A DNA stretch of 40,771 nt from Chromobacterium alticapitis. GTDB taxonomy: Bacteria; Pseudomonadota; Gammaproteobacteria; Burkholderiales; Chromobacteriaceae. Positions 16,374-25,591 of this stretch are shown here, piece after piece (position 1 is the first letter of the stretch; every line of letters begins with the position of its first letter). Location of the stretch: the NCBI RefSeq assembly GCF_002924365.1, contig NZ_PQWB01000073.1, positions 26,683 through 67,453 of the forward strand, read 5' to 3'. The translations under genes were made by a program, and so were the position numbers. Below the pieces are notes generated by a model, which did not search any database, had not been told where the DNA came from, and saw nothing but the letters and a program-made list of their open reading frames with translations.

Positions 16374-16661
16374 ATGTCTTACGAACTGATTGCTGCCAAG
16401 CGTGCTGATCTGGGTACGGGTGCGAGCCGCCGCCTGCGTCACGCTGGCAAAGTGCCGGCCGTGGTTTACGGCGCTGGCAAGGACGCTGTTTCCCTGGAGC
16501 TGGACCACAACACCCTGTACCACTCCGTCAAGCACGCCGACTTTCACACCTCCGTGCTGGAACTGGTGATCGACGGTCAGAAGGAACAGGTTAAGGTTGC
16601 CGCGTTCCAGATGCACCCGTACAAACAGCAAGTGCTGCACATCGACTTCGCTCGTGTGTAA
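16374..16661 (+). CDS. rplY: 50S ribosomal protein L25 (short form)
   Basis: The 95-residue protein binds 5S rRNA in the large subunit. It matches the short L25 type: RADLGTGASRRLRHAGKVPAVVYG at the N-terminus and QMHPYKQQVLHIDFARV at the end, without the extra CTC domain found in the ~200-residue form. Many betaproteobacteria have the long form, so the short length is worth noting. CTGGAG precedes the ATG. Codon use is strongly biased, as expected for a highly expressed gene. It lies 60 bases after prs and ends before a hairpin pair and terminator. Confidence 0.93.
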   Translation: MSYELIAAKRADLGTGASRRLRHAGKVPAVVYGAGKDAVSLELDHNTLYHSVKHADFHTSVLELVIDGQKEQVKVAAFQMHPYKQQVLHIDFARV

Positions 16662-16670
16662 TCACTGCTG

Positions 16671-16738
16671 CCGTCGCCCGCGCGGGTGACGGTGAAGAGC
16701 TCGTTGTGCGCCCATGCGGCGGGCAGCGAGCTTTTTTC
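16671..16738 (+). terminator. Tandem hairpins and terminator after rplY
   Basis: A first hairpin, CCGTC-CCCG with CGGG-GACGG (about 16671-16692), is followed by a second. In the second, AGCTCG (16698-16703) pairs with CGAGCT (16727-16732), with an inner GCGCC/GGCG-type extension, and a six-T run follows. It separates prs-rplY from pth. Confidence 0.75.
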
Positions 16739-16754
16739 ATTTGGAATGTAAAAC

Positions 16755-17336
16755 ATGTCCGGTATTCGCCTGATAGTGGGCCTGGGCAACCCCGGCCCGG
16801 ATTACGAAAAGACGCGCCACAATGCCGGTTTCTGGCTGGTGGACGAACTGTGCTGGCAGTTCAAGGGAAGCTGGCGCAACGAGGGCAAGTTCCACGGTGA
16901 CGTGGTGCGAGTGAGCATAGAAGGGCAGGACGTCTGGCTGCTGAAGCCCATGACGTATATGAACCTGTCAGGCCAGGCCGTGTTGGCGCTGGCGCATTTT
17001 TACAAGATTCTGCCGGATGAAATCCTGGTGGTGCACGACGAGCTGGACCTGGCGCCCGGCGTCGCCCGCTTCAAGCAGGGCGGCGGCCATGGCGGCCACA
17101 ACGGCTTGAAGGACATCGCCTCTCGGCTGAGTTCGCCTGCCTTCTGGCGGCTGCGTTTGGGCATAGGCCATCCCGGCGACAAGAAGGAAGTGGCGAACTT
17201 CGTGTTGAAGAGGCCGCGCGCCGAGGAGCAGCAGGCGCTGGACGAGGCCATTCAGGCCTCTCTGCGCGAGCTGCCGCGCGCCATCGCCGGCAAGATGGCC
17301 GAGGCGATGAAGACGCTGCACACCGACGCGAAGTGA
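16755..17336 (+). CDS. pth: Peptidyl-tRNA hydrolase
   Basis: The 193-residue enzyme frees tRNA from stalled peptidyl-tRNA. Family motifs are [19 protein letters not shown] with the catalytic His near residue 23, [10 protein letters not shown] near 67, VVHDELDL with the catalytic Asp near 97, and [13 protein letters not shown] near 111. Length is normal. It comes right after the rplY terminator and ahead of ychF; pth-ychF adjacency is conserved across many bacteria and supports both calls. Confidence 0.97.
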   Translation: MSGIRLIVGLGNPGPDYEKTRHNAGFWLVDELCWQFKGSWRNEGKFHGDVVRVSIEGQDVWLLKPMTYMNLSGQAVLALAHFYKILPDEILVVHDELDLAPGVARFKQGGGHGGHNGLKDIASRLSSPAFWRLRLGIGHPGDKKEVANFVLKRPRAEEQQALDEAIQASLRELPRAIAGKMAEAMKTLHTDAK

Positions 17337-17404
17337 ATACAGGCTGACGCCTTGCCGGGCTGCCGCCATAATGGATTGAATCAAGAAAATTTAGGAAAAC
17401 AGCC

Positions 17405-18496
17405 ATGAGTTTGAAATGCGGTATCGTCGGCTTGCCCAATGTCGGCAAGTCCACCCTGTTCAACGCCCTGACCAAGGCCGGCATTGAGGCCGCCAACTAT
17501 CCGTTCTGCACCATCGAGCCCAATGTCGGCATCGTGGAAGTGCCGGACCATCGCCTGAGCGAGTTGGCCAAGATCATCAATCCGCAAAAGATCCAGCCGG
17601 CCATCGTCGAGTTCGTCGACATCGCCGGCCTGGTGGCGGGCGCGTCCAAGGGCGAAGGCCTGGGCAACCAGTTCCTGGCCAACATCCGCGAAACCGACGC
17701 CATCGTCAACGTGGTGCGCTGCTTTGACGACGACAACATCGTGCACGTGGCTGGCAAGGTGGATCCGATCGCCGATATCGAAACCATCCTGACCGAACTG
17801 GCGCTGGCCGACCTGTCCGCGGTGGAGAAAGCCATATCTCGCGAAGGCAAGAAGGCCAAGGCCGGCGATAAGGACGCGCGCGCGCTGATCGCCGTGCTGG
17901 AACAGCTGGTGCCTCACCTGAACGAAGGCAAACCGGCGCGTTCGCTGGGCCTGTCCGATGAAGACAAGGCGCTGATCAAGCCGTTGTGCTTGTTGACCAT
18001 CAAGCCTGCCATGTACGTGGCCAACGTGGCGGAAGACGGTTTCAGCAACAACCCGCTGCTGGCCAAGGTGGAAGAATACGCCGCCCGCGAAGGCGCGCCG
18101 GTCGTTGCGCTGTGCGCGGCCATCGAGTCCGAGATCGCCGAGCTGGAAGACGCCGACAAGGTCGAGTTCCTGGAAACGCTGGGTCTGGAAGAGCCGGGCT
18201 TGGACCGGCTGATCCGCGCCGGCTACAAGCTCCTGGGTCTGCAAACCTACTTCACCGCAGGCGTGAAAGAAGTGCGCGCCTGGACCATCCACGTAGGCGA
18301 CACCGCGCCGCAAGCGGCCGGCGTGATCCATACCGACTTCGAGCGCGGCTTCATTCGCGCCCAAACCATCTCCTATGCAGACTTCATCGCTTTGGGTGGC
18401 GAAGCCAAGGCCAAGGAGGCCGGGAAAATGCGGGCGGAAGGCAAGGATTATGTCGTGCAGGATGGCGATGTGATGAACTTCTTGTTCAACGTCTAA
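17405..18496 (+). CDS. ychF: Redox-regulated ATPase YchF (OLA1 family)
   Basis: The 363-residue Obg-family P-loop protein has G1 GLPNVGKST (residues 8-16), switch region [13 protein letters not shown], and G3 [17 protein letters not shown] near 72. It has NVAE rather than NKxD at the G4 site near 205, the change linked to ATP instead of GTP preference in this family. A coiled-coil insert lies in the middle and a TGS domain closes the protein (residues ~280-363). YchF associates with ribosomes and takes part in stress responses. Length is standard and codon use is highly biased. Confidence 0.96.
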   Translation: MSLKCGIVGLPNVGKSTLFNALTKAGIEAANYPFCTIEPNVGIVEVPDHRLSELAKIINPQKIQPAIVEFVDIAGLVAGASKGEGLGNQFLANIRETDAIVNVVRCFDDDNIVHVAGKVDPIADIETILTELALADLSAVEKAISREGKKAKAGDKDARALIAVLEQLVPHLNEGKPARSLGLSDEDKALIKPLCLLTIKPAMYVANVAEDGFSNNPLLAKVEEYAAREGAPVVALCAAIESEIAELEDADKVEFLETLGLEEPGLDRLIRAGYKLLGLQTYFTAGVKEVRAWTIHVGDTAPQAAGVIHTDFERGFIRAQTISYADFIALGGEAKAKEAGKMRAEGKDYVVQDGDVMNFLFNV

Positions 18497-18725
18497 ATGG
18501 CATGACGGCAGCGCGCGTGGATCAGCTGGCTCATGATAGAGAAACGCTGCAGGGCTGCGGCGTGAATAACTTCCTTTACGCGCATTGGTTGGCGCACTAC
18601 ATTCGCAGGCGCTGCAATGGCGCTTGCGATTGGCAGCTATTGCATTGAGAGGTTTGGCATTATCCTGTTGCCGGCAGCGATTGGTGGTAGTTGATGCAGG
18701 TTTGGGAGTAAAAGGAGATTGTGAT

Positions 18726-19694
18726 TTGGATCGTATATCCACTCCGGATGAGCTGAGCTTGCGGGATGCGTTGTTGTTTGTCCGCAGGTATTGGCGATTG
18801 TTCATGGTCGTACCGGCCATATGCTCTGTTATCGCGGTTGGAGTGTGTTGGAAGTTGCCAAACCAATATGCGGCGCGATCGCTCATGATGATTCCCAGTC
18901 CGATAGGCGCGGCGGGCGGGGCAAGCATTCTGCTGGATGGGCAGAATTTGGGCAAGGCTGTGGACAAGTTCGACTTGATCACGCTTTATCAGGTGGAAAC
19001 GCGTAAGGACGCGATGCTGGCGTTGTTGTACGCGGTTAAGGCGAATCCAACCAAGGAGGGCCTGCTGGATGTGATGGTGACCGACACGGATCCAGCACGG
19101 GCAGCGGCGCTGGCCAACTTTTTGACAAGCGCGGCGCGACAGCAAATGCTGGACAGCCATATCACAGAGCAGAGCAAGCGCTTGAGTGCTTTGCAGCAGC
19201 GCTTGTATGTTTCGCAAGAGCAATTGAGAAAATCCAGCAGAATGGTCAGTAACCTGATTCCAGACCAGAATGAGGTTTTGAGCAGCCGGGTTGCGCAGCT
19301 GTTGCGCGGCTTTGCGGGACTGGATGCACAGATGTCTTTGCAGGAGGGAGCGAAGAGCGGCGAGGCCATGACCAATCTGCAATCCGTGATTTTGCAACTG
19401 CGAGCAGAGCAGGAACGAATCAGTCCGCAAGTTCATCGACTTTCGAACGAGCAGCTTGTCGCTCTGCGCGAGTACTATTTCGATAGCGCCCTGGTGAATG
19501 AGTTGCAGAAGCAGATCATGGTGTCCAGAGTATTGGCCGAGCAGGATGTGCAAGTCGTGTTGCCGGCTACGATTCCGCTGGAAAAATCAGGTCCCAAGCG
19601 CGTACAGATTGTGATGTTGACGGTATTGAGCAGCCTGCTTGTCGTGATGGGTTTTGGACTCTTGCGCGATCAGTGGCTTGCCTACCGGAAGTGA
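18726..19694 (+). CDS. Wzz/GNVR-type polysaccharide chain-length determinant protein
   Basis: I place the start at TTG 18726 because AAGGAG (18712-18717) lies eight bases upstream. The longer reading from ATG 18585 adds 47 residues unlike the family. The 322-residue protein has a membrane helix near residues 18-38, a P-N-Q-Y-A-A-R strand after it, a long periplasmic helical middle (about 140-260), and a second membrane helix near the C-terminus. This is the two-helix layout of co-polymerases that set O-antigen or exopolysaccharide length. There is no Wzy, flippase or glycosyltransferase gene nearby. The gene is less GC-rich than its neighbours, with many AAT, TTT and TTG codons, which hints at later acquisition. 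Confidence 0.75.
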   Translation: MDRISTPDELSLRDALLFVRRYWRLFMVVPAICSVIAVGVCWKLPNQYAARSLMMIPSPIGAAGGASILLDGQNLGKAVDKFDLITLYQVETRKDAMLALLYAVKANPTKEGLLDVMVTDTDPARAAALANFLTSAARQQMLDSHITEQSKRLSALQQRLYVSQEQLRKSSRMVSNLIPDQNEVLSSRVAQLLRGFAGLDAQMSLQEGAKSGEAMTNLQSVILQLRAEQERISPQVHRLSNEQLVALREYYFDSALVNELQKQIMVSRVLAEQDVQVVLPATIPLEKSGPKRVQIVMLTVLSSLLVVMGFGLLRDQWLAYRK

Positions 19695-19870
19695 TGGGGG
19701 CGGGGCGGCGGGCGTGAGGCGGCGTTCAAACGCATTGCCGCCGAGCGGCCTGGGCGGCTGACAGCTGATTGGATGTAGTCGGCCGCGGCTGGAGTCGCAG
19801 GGCGCGGCAGCTTGTCTGTTGCTGCGCGCCGGTTTGGCATGCAGCATATGGCGCGCATGGGCCCATCCCG

Positions 19871-19898
19871 AAATAAACAAGCCCCGCTTTGGCGGGGC
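19871..19898 (-). terminator. Terminator of the acyl-CoA ligase gene
   Basis: GCCCCGC (19881-19887) pairs with GCGGGGC (19892-19898), loop TTTG. On the minus strand the stem is followed by TTGTTTATTT. It lies eight bases past the stop of the minus-strand gene. Confidence 0.8.
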
Positions 19899-19906
19899 AT
19901 TGTCTT

Positions 19907-21670
19907 TTATGCAGGCTCCGGCATGCCGTACATGCCCTCGATCATGCTGCGGCAGCGTTCGGTGATGACCTTGCGGCGCAGCTTCAAGGTCGGCGCCAAC
20001 TCGCCGGCGTCCACGCACCAAGGCTTGTCCAGCAGGGAGAACTTCTTGATGTGTTCCCAGTTGCCGAAGCAGCGGTTGAAACGTTTCACTTCGCGCTCTA
20101 TCAGCTCGACGATCTTGGGGTGGCGGCTCATCTCGCAGTCGGTGGTGTAGGCGATGCCGTGTTCGGCGCACCATTCCTTAAGCTTCTCGAACAGCGGCAC
20201 GATCAGCGCGGCGGCGTACTTCTGGCCGTCGCCCACCACCATGATCTGGTCTATGAAGGCCGATTCCTTCAGCTTGTTCTCCAGCGCTTGCGGCGCGATG
20301 TACTTGCCGTTGCTGGTCTTGAACATTTCCTTCTTGCGGTCGGTGATGCGCAGATAGCCGTTTTCCAGCACGCCGATGTCTCCGGTGTGCAGCCAGCCTT
20401 CTTGCAAGGCCTCGGCGGTCTGTTCCGGCTCTTTGTAATAGCCGGACATCACATTGTCGCCGCGCACCAGGATCTCGCCGTCGTCGGCCAGGCGCACTTC
20501 CACGCCGGGGAGCGGCAGACCCACGCTGCCGATGCGCACGCCGCGCGCCGTGAAGGGGTTGGCGGAGATGACCGGGGAACTCTCGGTCATGCCGTAGCCC
20601 TCGGCCACGGCGACGCCGGCGGCCCAGAACATGCGCGCCAGCCGCGGCTGCAACGCGGCGGAGCCGACGTTGATGGAAATCAGCTCGCCCCCCATGCCTG
20701 CGCGCCACTTGCTATAGACCAGCTTGTCGGCCAGCGCGTGCTTCAGCGTTTCGATGGGAGACTGTTTGCGATTGGGTTCGAATGCCTCGGCGCGGGCCAG
20801 GGCCCATTGATAGATGCGGCGCTTGGCGCCGGTCAGGTCGCGCGCCTTGCCAACCAGTTTCTCGTGCACTTTCTCCAGCACGCGCGGAACGGCGCTGAAG
20901 GTGTGCGGCTTGACGTCGGCCAGCGCGGAAGACAGGCATTCCACGCTGCAGAAATAGATGCCGGTGCCGCTGTACAGGTAGTAGAACACGCCGGCGCGCT
21001 CGAAGATGTGCGACAACGGCAGGAAACTCAGCGCGCGGCAGCGGCCCTGCGGCAGACCGGTGAAGGCCGCGGTGGCCACCACGGTGCTCAGCACATTGCG
21101 GTGGCTCAGCATCACGCCTTTGGAGCGGCCGGTGGTGCCGGAGGTGTAGATGATGGTGTATACGTCGTCGGCGCGCGCGGCATCGCGCAGCGCGTCCAGT
21201 TCGCCCATCCGTTCCAGCCGCGCGCGCTCGGCGATCTCGCGCCAGGACGGCGTGCCGTCGATGTCGGCCAGGCCGTAGATCGGGCAGGACAGCTTGCCCA
21301 GCGCCTCGTGCAATTTTCGCTGCAATGCAGCACTGCCGGCGAAGGCCAGCTTGACCTCGGCGTGCGTCAGGATATAGCGTGCATCATCAAGGGTGATGGT
21401 AGGGTACAGCGGCACGCTGACCGCGCCGATTTGTTGCAGCGCGATGTCCACCAACACCCATTCGATGCTGTTGTCGGCGGCGATGGCGACTTTGTCGCCG
21501 CGCTGGATGCCCATCTCCATCAGACCCAGGCTGACGCGGTTGACGGTGTCCCAGACTTCAGACGTCGACAGTTGCCGCCAGGCCTTGCCGGATTTCGCCG
21601 CCAGGCAGTCCGGACGGGGATGATGGGTCAGTTGGTGGGACAGGATGTCAAATACGCGTTCTAGCTTCAT
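19907..21670 (-). CDS. Long-chain fatty acid-CoA ligase (AMP-forming)
   Basis: The 587-residue adenylate-forming enzyme belongs to the COG1022/FAA1-like group. The AMP-binding P-loop YTSGTTGRSKGVMLSH is near residue 175, and FLPLSHIFER near 217 is typical of long-chain ligases. YGMTESSPV lies near 362, HTGDIG near 433 and ITDRKKEMFKTSNGKYI near 448, with the catalytic Lys of the C-terminal domain following. It activates fatty acids as acyl-CoA for beta-oxidation or lipid synthesis, probably at the inner face of the membrane. It is closer to the FAA1-type than to E. coli FadD. It is divergently transcribed from the PLP-enzyme gene, and a promoter with 17-base spacing lies at 21701-21729. Confidence 0.9.
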   Translation of the reverse strand: MKLERVFDILSHQLTHHPRPDCLAAKSGKAWRQLSTSEVWDTVNRVSLGLMEMGIQRGDKVAIAADNSIEWVLVDIALQQIGAVSVPLYPTITLDDARYILTHAEVKLAFAGSAALQRKLHEALGKLSCPIYGLADIDGTPSWREIAERARLERMGELDALRDAARADDVYTIIYTSGTTGRSKGVMLSHRNVLSTVVATAAFTGLPQGRCRALSFLPLSHIFERAGVFYYLYSGTGIYFCSVECLSSALADVKPHTFSAVPRVLEKVHEKLVGKARDLTGAKRRIYQWALARAEAFEPNRKQSPIETLKHALADKLVYSKWRAGMGGELISINVGSAALQPRLARMFWAAGVAVAEGYGMTESSPVISANPFTARGVRIGSVGLPLPGVEVRLADDGEILVRGDNVMSGYYKEPEQTAEALQEGWLHTGDIGVLENGYLRITDRKKEMFKTSNGKYIAPQALENKLKESAFIDQIMVVGDGQKYAAALIVPLFEKLKEWCAEHGIAYTTDCEMSRHPKIVELIEREVKRFNRCFGNWEHIKKFSLLDKPWCVDAGELAPTLKLRRKVITERCRSMIEGMYGMPEPA

Positions 21671-21700
21671 GCAAACGATGGTTTTAATGCGAAACGCTGC

Positions 21701-21729
21701 AAAATAGCCCTAAAGCCATTCGCTGTAAA
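21701..21729 (-). promoter_or_regulatory. Promoter of the acyl-CoA ligase gene
   Basis: On the minus strand TTTACA (21724-21729) and TATTTT (21701-21706) are 17 bases apart, about 31 bases from the start codon at 21670. Confidence 0.45.
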
Positions 21730-21782
21730 GTAAAAATCCACGCAGAGTTGGCGAAAATCAGAGCAAGTTGCCGAGATTTGTT

Positions 21783-21792
21783 CGCAATTGCG
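21783..21792. promoter_or_regulatory. Short palindrome in the divergent control region
   Basis: CGCAATTGCG is a perfect 10-bp palindrome midway between the divergent acyl-CoA ligase and PLP-enzyme genes. It lies upstream of both candidate promoters. A regulator cannot be named, and chance is possible. Confidence 0.25.
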
Positions 21793-21808
21793 TTGAAATG
21801 ATGAATCC

Positions 21809-21838
21809 TTGATGAAGCGGTCATGGCGAATGCATGAT
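21809..21838 (+). promoter_or_regulatory. Possible promoter of the PLP-enzyme gene
   Basis: TTGATG (21809-21814) and CATGAT (21833-21838) are spaced by 18 bases. Both boxes deviate from consensus, so the call is weak. Confidence 0.3.
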
Positions 21839-21902
21839 TTGCGCAGGATTTTGGTTTGATTGTTGGACGACTTTGCCAAGTCGATGATTTTGAGGAGATT
21901 TT

Positions 21903-23048
21903 GTGAAATTCGCCACTCGCGCCATTCATGTGGGCTACGATAACGCCGACCATAACCGTGCGGTGATGCCGCCGCTGTATCAGACTTCAGCCTTCGCCTA
22001 CGATCATGTCGGCGAGGCCATGCCCTTTGTCTACGCCCGCAGCGGCAACCCCACTCGCAGCGCGCTGGAGGACTGCCTGGCCAGCCTGGAGGAGGCGCGC
22101 CACGGCCTGGCTTTTTCCAGCGGCATGGCGGCGATAGACGCGGTGCTGCGCGCCTGCCTCAAGCCTGGCGACGAGGTGCTCGCCGTGGCTAATCTTTATG
22201 GCGGCGCCTATCGCCTGCTGACCCAGGTGATGGAGCCGGCCGGCATCCGGGTGATTTTCCTCGACTTGTCCGAGCCGGCGCGGCTGGAAGCGGCCATCAC
22301 GCCGGCCACCCGCTTGCTGTGGCTGGAGTCTCCCACCAATCCGCTGCTGGGCCTGGTCGATATCGCGGCGCTGTCGGCGATCGCGCATCGTCATGGTGTA
22401 AAAGTGGCGGTGGATAATACTTTCGCCACGCCGTATCTGCAGCGTCCGCTGACGCAGGGCGCCGACATCGTCGTGCATTCGGCCACCAAGTATCTGGGCG
22501 GTCATTCGGACGTGCTGCTGGGCTTGGCGGCGGTCAGCGACGACAAGCTGTACCAAGACATCCGTTTCGTGCAGAACGCCGCCGGCGCCGTGCCGGGACC
22601 GCAGGATTGCTTCCTGACGCTGCGCGGCATCAAGACGCTGGCCTTGCGCATGGAGCGACATTGCGACAACGCCGAGCGCGTGGCGGCCTATCTGGATGGC
22701 CATGCCGCCGTGGCGCAGGTGTGCTACCCGGGTCTGGAAACGCATCCGGACCATGAGCTGGCCAAACGGCAGATGAAGCGCTTCGGCGGCATCGTCACCA
22801 TCAGGCTGCGCGAAAACAGCCGCGATGCGGCCAGCCGCTTCGCGCAGCGGCTGAGACTGTTCGCGCTGGCGGAGTCGCTGGGCGGCGTGGAGTCTCTGGT
22901 CAACCACAGCTATACCATGTCGCATGGCGGCATGCCGGCGGAACGCAAGGTTGAATTGGGCATAGAAGAAGGCGTGCTGCGTCTATCCATAGGCATAGAG
23001 GACATAGACGACATTCTGGCCGATCTGGAGCAAGCGTTGCGCGATTGA
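21903..23048 (+). CDS. Cys/Met metabolism PLP enzyme (cystathionine gamma-synthase/lyase family)
   Basis: The start is GTG 21903 with GAGGAG upstream. The 381-residue protein carries the family landmarks. These are YARSGNPTR near 41-49, AFSSGMAA near 72, ESPTNPLL near 142, [13 protein letters not shown] near 170, and [12 protein letters not shown] with the PLP-binding Lys near residue 196. [13 protein letters not shown] at the C-terminus is also typical. Enzymes of this fold include cystathionine gamma-synthase (MetB), gamma-lyase, beta-lyase and methionine gamma-lyase; motifs alone do not separate them. A role in methionine or cysteine turnover is likely. The nitronate monooxygenase follows 46 bases later, with a small inverted repeat (GTGTT/AACAC, 23066-23079) in between. 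Confidence 0.88.
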   Translation: MKFATRAIHVGYDNADHNRAVMPPLYQTSAFAYDHVGEAMPFVYARSGNPTRSALEDCLASLEEARHGLAFSSGMAAIDAVLRACLKPGDEVLAVANLYGGAYRLLTQVMEPAGIRVIFLDLSEPARLEAAITPATRLLWLESPTNPLLGLVDIAALSAIAHRHGVKVAVDNTFATPYLQRPLTQGADIVVHSATKYLGGHSDVLLGLAAVSDDKLYQDIRFVQNAAGAVPGPQDCFLTLRGIKTLALRMERHCDNAERVAAYLDGHAAVAQVCYPGLETHPDHELAKRQMKRFGGIVTIRLRENSRDAASRFAQRLRLFALAESLGGVESLVNHSYTMSHGGMPAERKVELGIEEGVLRLSIGIEDIDDILADLEQALRD

Positions 23049-23094
23049 GGCAGGTGAATGGCGCTGTGTTTTTCAACACTTCAAGGAGAAAGCC

Positions 23095-24150
23095 ATGCCG
23101 GCGGCATTGTGGCAACGATTGCAGTTGAAACTGCCGGTGATACAGGCGCCGATGGCCGGCGGCGCGACTACGCCGCAACTGGTGTCGGCGGTTTGTGAGG
23201 CTGGCGCGCTGGGATTTTTGGGTGCGGCGATGCTGTCGCCGGAGCAAATCCGCGAGGACGCGGCGCGCATCCGCGCGCGCACTAGCCAGCCCTTCGGCAT
23301 CAATTTATTCGTACTGGATGATCCCGCGCCGGACGCGGCAGTCTTGCGCGAGGCGCTGGAGAGCTTGCGCCCCTGGCACGCAGAGCTGGGCTTGAAGCCG
23401 CCGACCGCGCCGGGGCGCTACTGCCAGCCTTTCGACGAGCAGTTGCAGGCGCTGATCGAGCTGCGGCCGGCGGCGGCCAGCTTCACCTTCGGCATACTGA
23501 CGGCGCAGCAGATGGCCGAGTTGCGGGCGGCGGACATCCTGGTGATAGGCACTGCCACCAATCTGGCGGAGGGCCTGGCCTGGATGGAGCTGGGCGCAGA
23601 CGCGGTGTGCGCGCAGGGGCGGGAGGCCGGCGGCCATCGCGGCACCTTTATCGGCGAGCAGCGGGAATCGCTGCGGCCCATGTTGTCGCTGGTATACGAA
23701 CTGGCGCAGAACCTGCCCGTGCCGGTGATCGCGGCCGGCGGCATCATGAATGGCCGCGATATGGCCGCCGCCATGCGCCATGGCGCCCAGGCCTGCCAGT
23801 TGGGCACCGCTTTTCTGCGCTGCCCGGAGTCGGGCATTCCCGAGCTGTGGAAGCTGGCGCTGGCGAGGGCGAAGGCCGGCGACACCTGCCTGACCCGCGC
23901 GTTTTCCGGCCGCTACGCGCGCGGCTTGTCCAATCGTTATATAGAAGACATGGCGCGCTGCCAGGAGCGGCTGCCGGACTATCCGGTGACCAATGCGCTG
24001 ACCGGCCCGTTGCGGGCGGCCGCGCTCAAGGCCGGCCGCGCCGACATGATGTCGATGTGGGGCGGCGAAGGCGTGGCCGAGGCGCGGGAGCTGCCTGTAG
24101 CCGAGTTGATCGCGCAGCTGCTGGCGGAATGGCAGGCCGCCTATCGTTAG
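23095..24150 (+). CDS. Nitronate monooxygenase (2-nitropropane dioxygenase family)
   Basis: The 351-residue FMN-dependent TIM-barrel protein opens with LPVIQAPMAGGATTPQLV, then GALGFLGAAMLSP. The catalytic His is in GREAGGHRGTF near residues 178-188, followed by VIAAGGIMNGRDMAAAM near 219 and CQLGTAFLRCPES near 242, which hold the FMN phosphate. Class I enzymes oxidise toxic propionate 3-nitronate. CAAGGAG precedes the ATG by six bases. The stop codon overlaps that of the convergent isoaspartyl peptidase gene, so the two genes share their last bases. Confidence 0.92.
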   Translation: MPAALWQRLQLKLPVIQAPMAGGATTPQLVSAVCEAGALGFLGAAMLSPEQIREDAARIRARTSQPFGINLFVLDDPAPDAAVLREALESLRPWHAELGLKPPTAPGRYCQPFDEQLQALIELRPAAASFTFGILTAQQMAELRAADILVIGTATNLAEGLAWMELGADAVCAQGREAGGHRGTFIGEQRESLRPMLSLVYELAQNLPVPVIAAGGIMNGRDMAAAMRHGAQACQLGTAFLRCPESGIPELWKLALARAKAGDTCLTRAFSGRYARGLSNRYIEDMARCQERLPDYPVTNALTGPLRAAALKAGRADMMSMWGGEGVAEARELPVAELIAQLLAEWQAAYR

Positions 24151-25079
24151 TCGTCGGCGTAAATGGCGACCAGTCGCCGCCCCTCGCCGTCTATCGCCGC
24201 GCGGTACATGCCTTCGCAATTGAAAGGCAAAGCCACCCTGCCATGACGGTCCACCGCCGCCACGCCGCCGGTGCCGCCCATGGTCAGCAGCTGCCCCCGC
24301 ACCACGGCGTCGCACGCTTGTTCCAGCGTCTCGCCCAGATAGCGGACGCGGGCGGAAATTTCATGGCCGGCAGCGGCGCGGACAAAGTATTCGCCGTGGC
24401 CGGTGGCCGACACCGCGCAGTGAGCGTCCGCCCAGGTGCCGGCGCCTATGACCGGCGTGTCGCCGATGCGGCCCGGCCATTTGGCGGTGCGCCCCCCGGT
24501 GGAGGTGGCGGCAGCCAGCCGGCCCTGAGCGTCCAAGGCCACGGCGCCGACGGTGCCATGCTTGCGGTCTTCCGGAATGTCCTCTTCCGCGCCGCCCATG
24601 GCCAGCCTTTCCTTTTCCAATATCAAAGCCTGCCAGCGCTTGTCGGTATGGAAATATTCAGGCGGCTGCATGGCCAGGCCGCTGCTGCGGGCAAAGTTTT
24701 CCGCCGCGGCGTAGCCCAAGGTCACGTGCGGCGTGCCTTCCATCACCGCTCGCGCCAGCAGCACCGGGTTTTGCACGCAGGCGAGTCCGACGGCGCTTCC
24801 AGCGTCCTGACGGCTGCCGTCCATTACCGCAGCCTCCATTTCCTGCTTGCCATCCAGGTTGTACACCGAGCCGCGTCCGGCATTGAACAGCGGGTCGTCC
24901 TCCAGCGCGCAGACGCAGGCGCAGACGGCATCCAGCGCCGAGCCGCCGCCGCGCAGCACGGCGTGTCCCGCCTCCAACGCGCGTTCCAGTCCGACGCGGT
25001 ATTCGCGTTCCTGTTCCACGCTCATATCCTGGCGGCGCAAGGTGCCGGCGCCGCCGTGCAGGGCGAGGGCGATGGTCAT
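24147..25079 (-). CDS. Isoaspartyl peptidase/L-asparaginase (Ntn hydrolase)
   Basis: The start is ATG 25079, with CAGGAG well placed upstream; the frame stays open far beyond, but only by chance. The 310-residue precursor is a plant-type asparaginase/isoaspartyl dipeptidase. It opens with LALHGGAGT, has FNAGRGSV near 65, and the self-cleavage site HG/TVGAV with Thr176 as the new N-terminal nucleophile. ATSTGGRTAKWPGRIGDTP and GAGTWA bind substrate, and MGGTGGVAAVD closes the fold. It clears isoaspartyl dipeptides from damaged proteins and can hydrolyse asparagine. It is divergent from a small NUDIX gene and convergent with the nitronate monooxygenase gene. Confidence 0.94.
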   Translation of the reverse strand: MTIALALHGGAGTLRRQDMSVEQEREYRVGLERALEAGHAVLRGGGSALDAVCACVCALEDDPLFNAGRGSVYNLDGKQEMEAAVMDGSRQDAGSAVGLACVQNPVLLARAVMEGTPHVTLGYAAAENFARSSGLAMQPPEYFHTDKRWQALILEKERLAMGGAEEDIPEDRKHGTVGAVALDAQGRLAAATSTGGRTAKWPGRIGDTPVIGAGTWADAHCAVSATGHGEYFVRAAAGHEISARVRYLGETLEQACDAVVRGQLLTMGGTGGVAAVDRHGRVALPFNCEGMYRAAIDGEGRRLVAIYADD

Positions 25080-25151
25080 GGCAAATCTCCTGTTCAGCAT
25101 GGAAATCGGCCCGCATGATGATAGCATCGAAGTTTTGCGATGGAGAGCGGG

Positions 25152-25556
25152 ATGAGCGGCATGGATCAAGCCACCAGCGTACTGATACTGTTGAGCGATG
25201 GCCAGCGCTACGCTTGGCAGCGCCGCGCATGGGACGACGACAGCCATCCAGGTTGCCTGGATTTCGCCGCGGGCGGCGGAGTCGAGCCGGACGAGTCGCC
25301 GCTTCAGGCGGCGCAACGGGAATTGGCCGAGGAGCTGGGCGTGAGTGAATTGGCTTTGCGGCCCTTGGGCGAGGCGACGCTGGAAGGCGAACGCTGCGCC
25401 TTGTTCCAGGGCGAATTGCCGGGGAGCTGGCAACTGGGGCCGGAGGTGGATGCTTTGCTGATCCTGGCTTTGGAGGAGATGCGCGTGGTGCCGCGCGAGC
25501 GCCTGCATCCGCAGCTGGCGCAGTGGCTTGGCAAGGCGAGGGCGGCGGGCGCATAA
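25152..25556 (+). CDS. Small NUDIX hydrolase
   Basis: Start ATG 25152 is chosen for the GGAG just upstream; ATG 25140 and 25161 are in frame. The 134-residue protein is little more than a NUDIX domain. Its box is exact: GGVEPDE then seven residues then R-E-L-A-E-E-L-G-V, at about residues 43-65. Such proteins hydrolyse nucleoside diphosphate derivatives or damaged nucleotides; no specific substrate is implied. The fpr promoter sits in the last 30 bases of this gene, and its stop codon lies at the edge of the fpr palindrome. Confidence 0.85.
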   Translation: MSGMDQATSVLILLSDGQRYAWQRRAWDDDSHPGCLDFAAGGGVEPDESPLQAAQRELAEELGVSELALRPLGEATLEGERCALFQGELPGSWQLGPEVDALLILALEEMRVVPRERLHPQLAQWLGKARAAGA

Positions 25557-25557
25557 T
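25528..25557 (+). promoter_or_regulatory. Promoter of the ferredoxin-NADP reductase gene
   Basis: TTGGCA (25528-25533) and CATAAT (25552-25557) are spaced by 18 bases, each one mismatch from consensus. Transcription would start near 25564, inside the adjoining palindrome. Confidence 0.5.
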
Positions 25558-25580
25558 TGTTGAGTAAATTACTCAACAAT
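25556..25580. promoter_or_regulatory. 25-bp perfect palindrome, candidate operator of fpr
   Basis: ATTGTTGAGTAA (25556-25567), a central A, and TTACTCAACAAT (25569-25580) form an exact palindrome. It begins at the -10 box, covers the predicted transcription start and ends one base before the AGGA ribosome-binding site. A bound dimeric repressor would block initiation. As RNA it could also fold next to the ribosome-binding site. The regulator is unknown; it contains TGA-N9-TCA, a spacing used by some Rrf2-family proteins, but that is weak evidence. Confidence 0.65.
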
Positions 25581-25591
25581 AGGAATGCGCG

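Noticed and set aside
16571-16789. Minus-strand ORF of 70 codons over the rplY terminator
   Set aside because: It spans the L25 end, the terminator and the pth start, and has no independent support.
18585-18725. Extension of the Wzz-like protein to ATG 18585
   Set aside because: The residues do not fit the family, and AAGGAG is correctly spaced only for TTG 18726.
25080-25508. Extension of the isoaspartyl peptidase frame upstream of 25079
   Set aside because: It overlaps the NUDIX gene on the other strand, and the family N-terminus begins at 25079 with a good ribosome-binding site.
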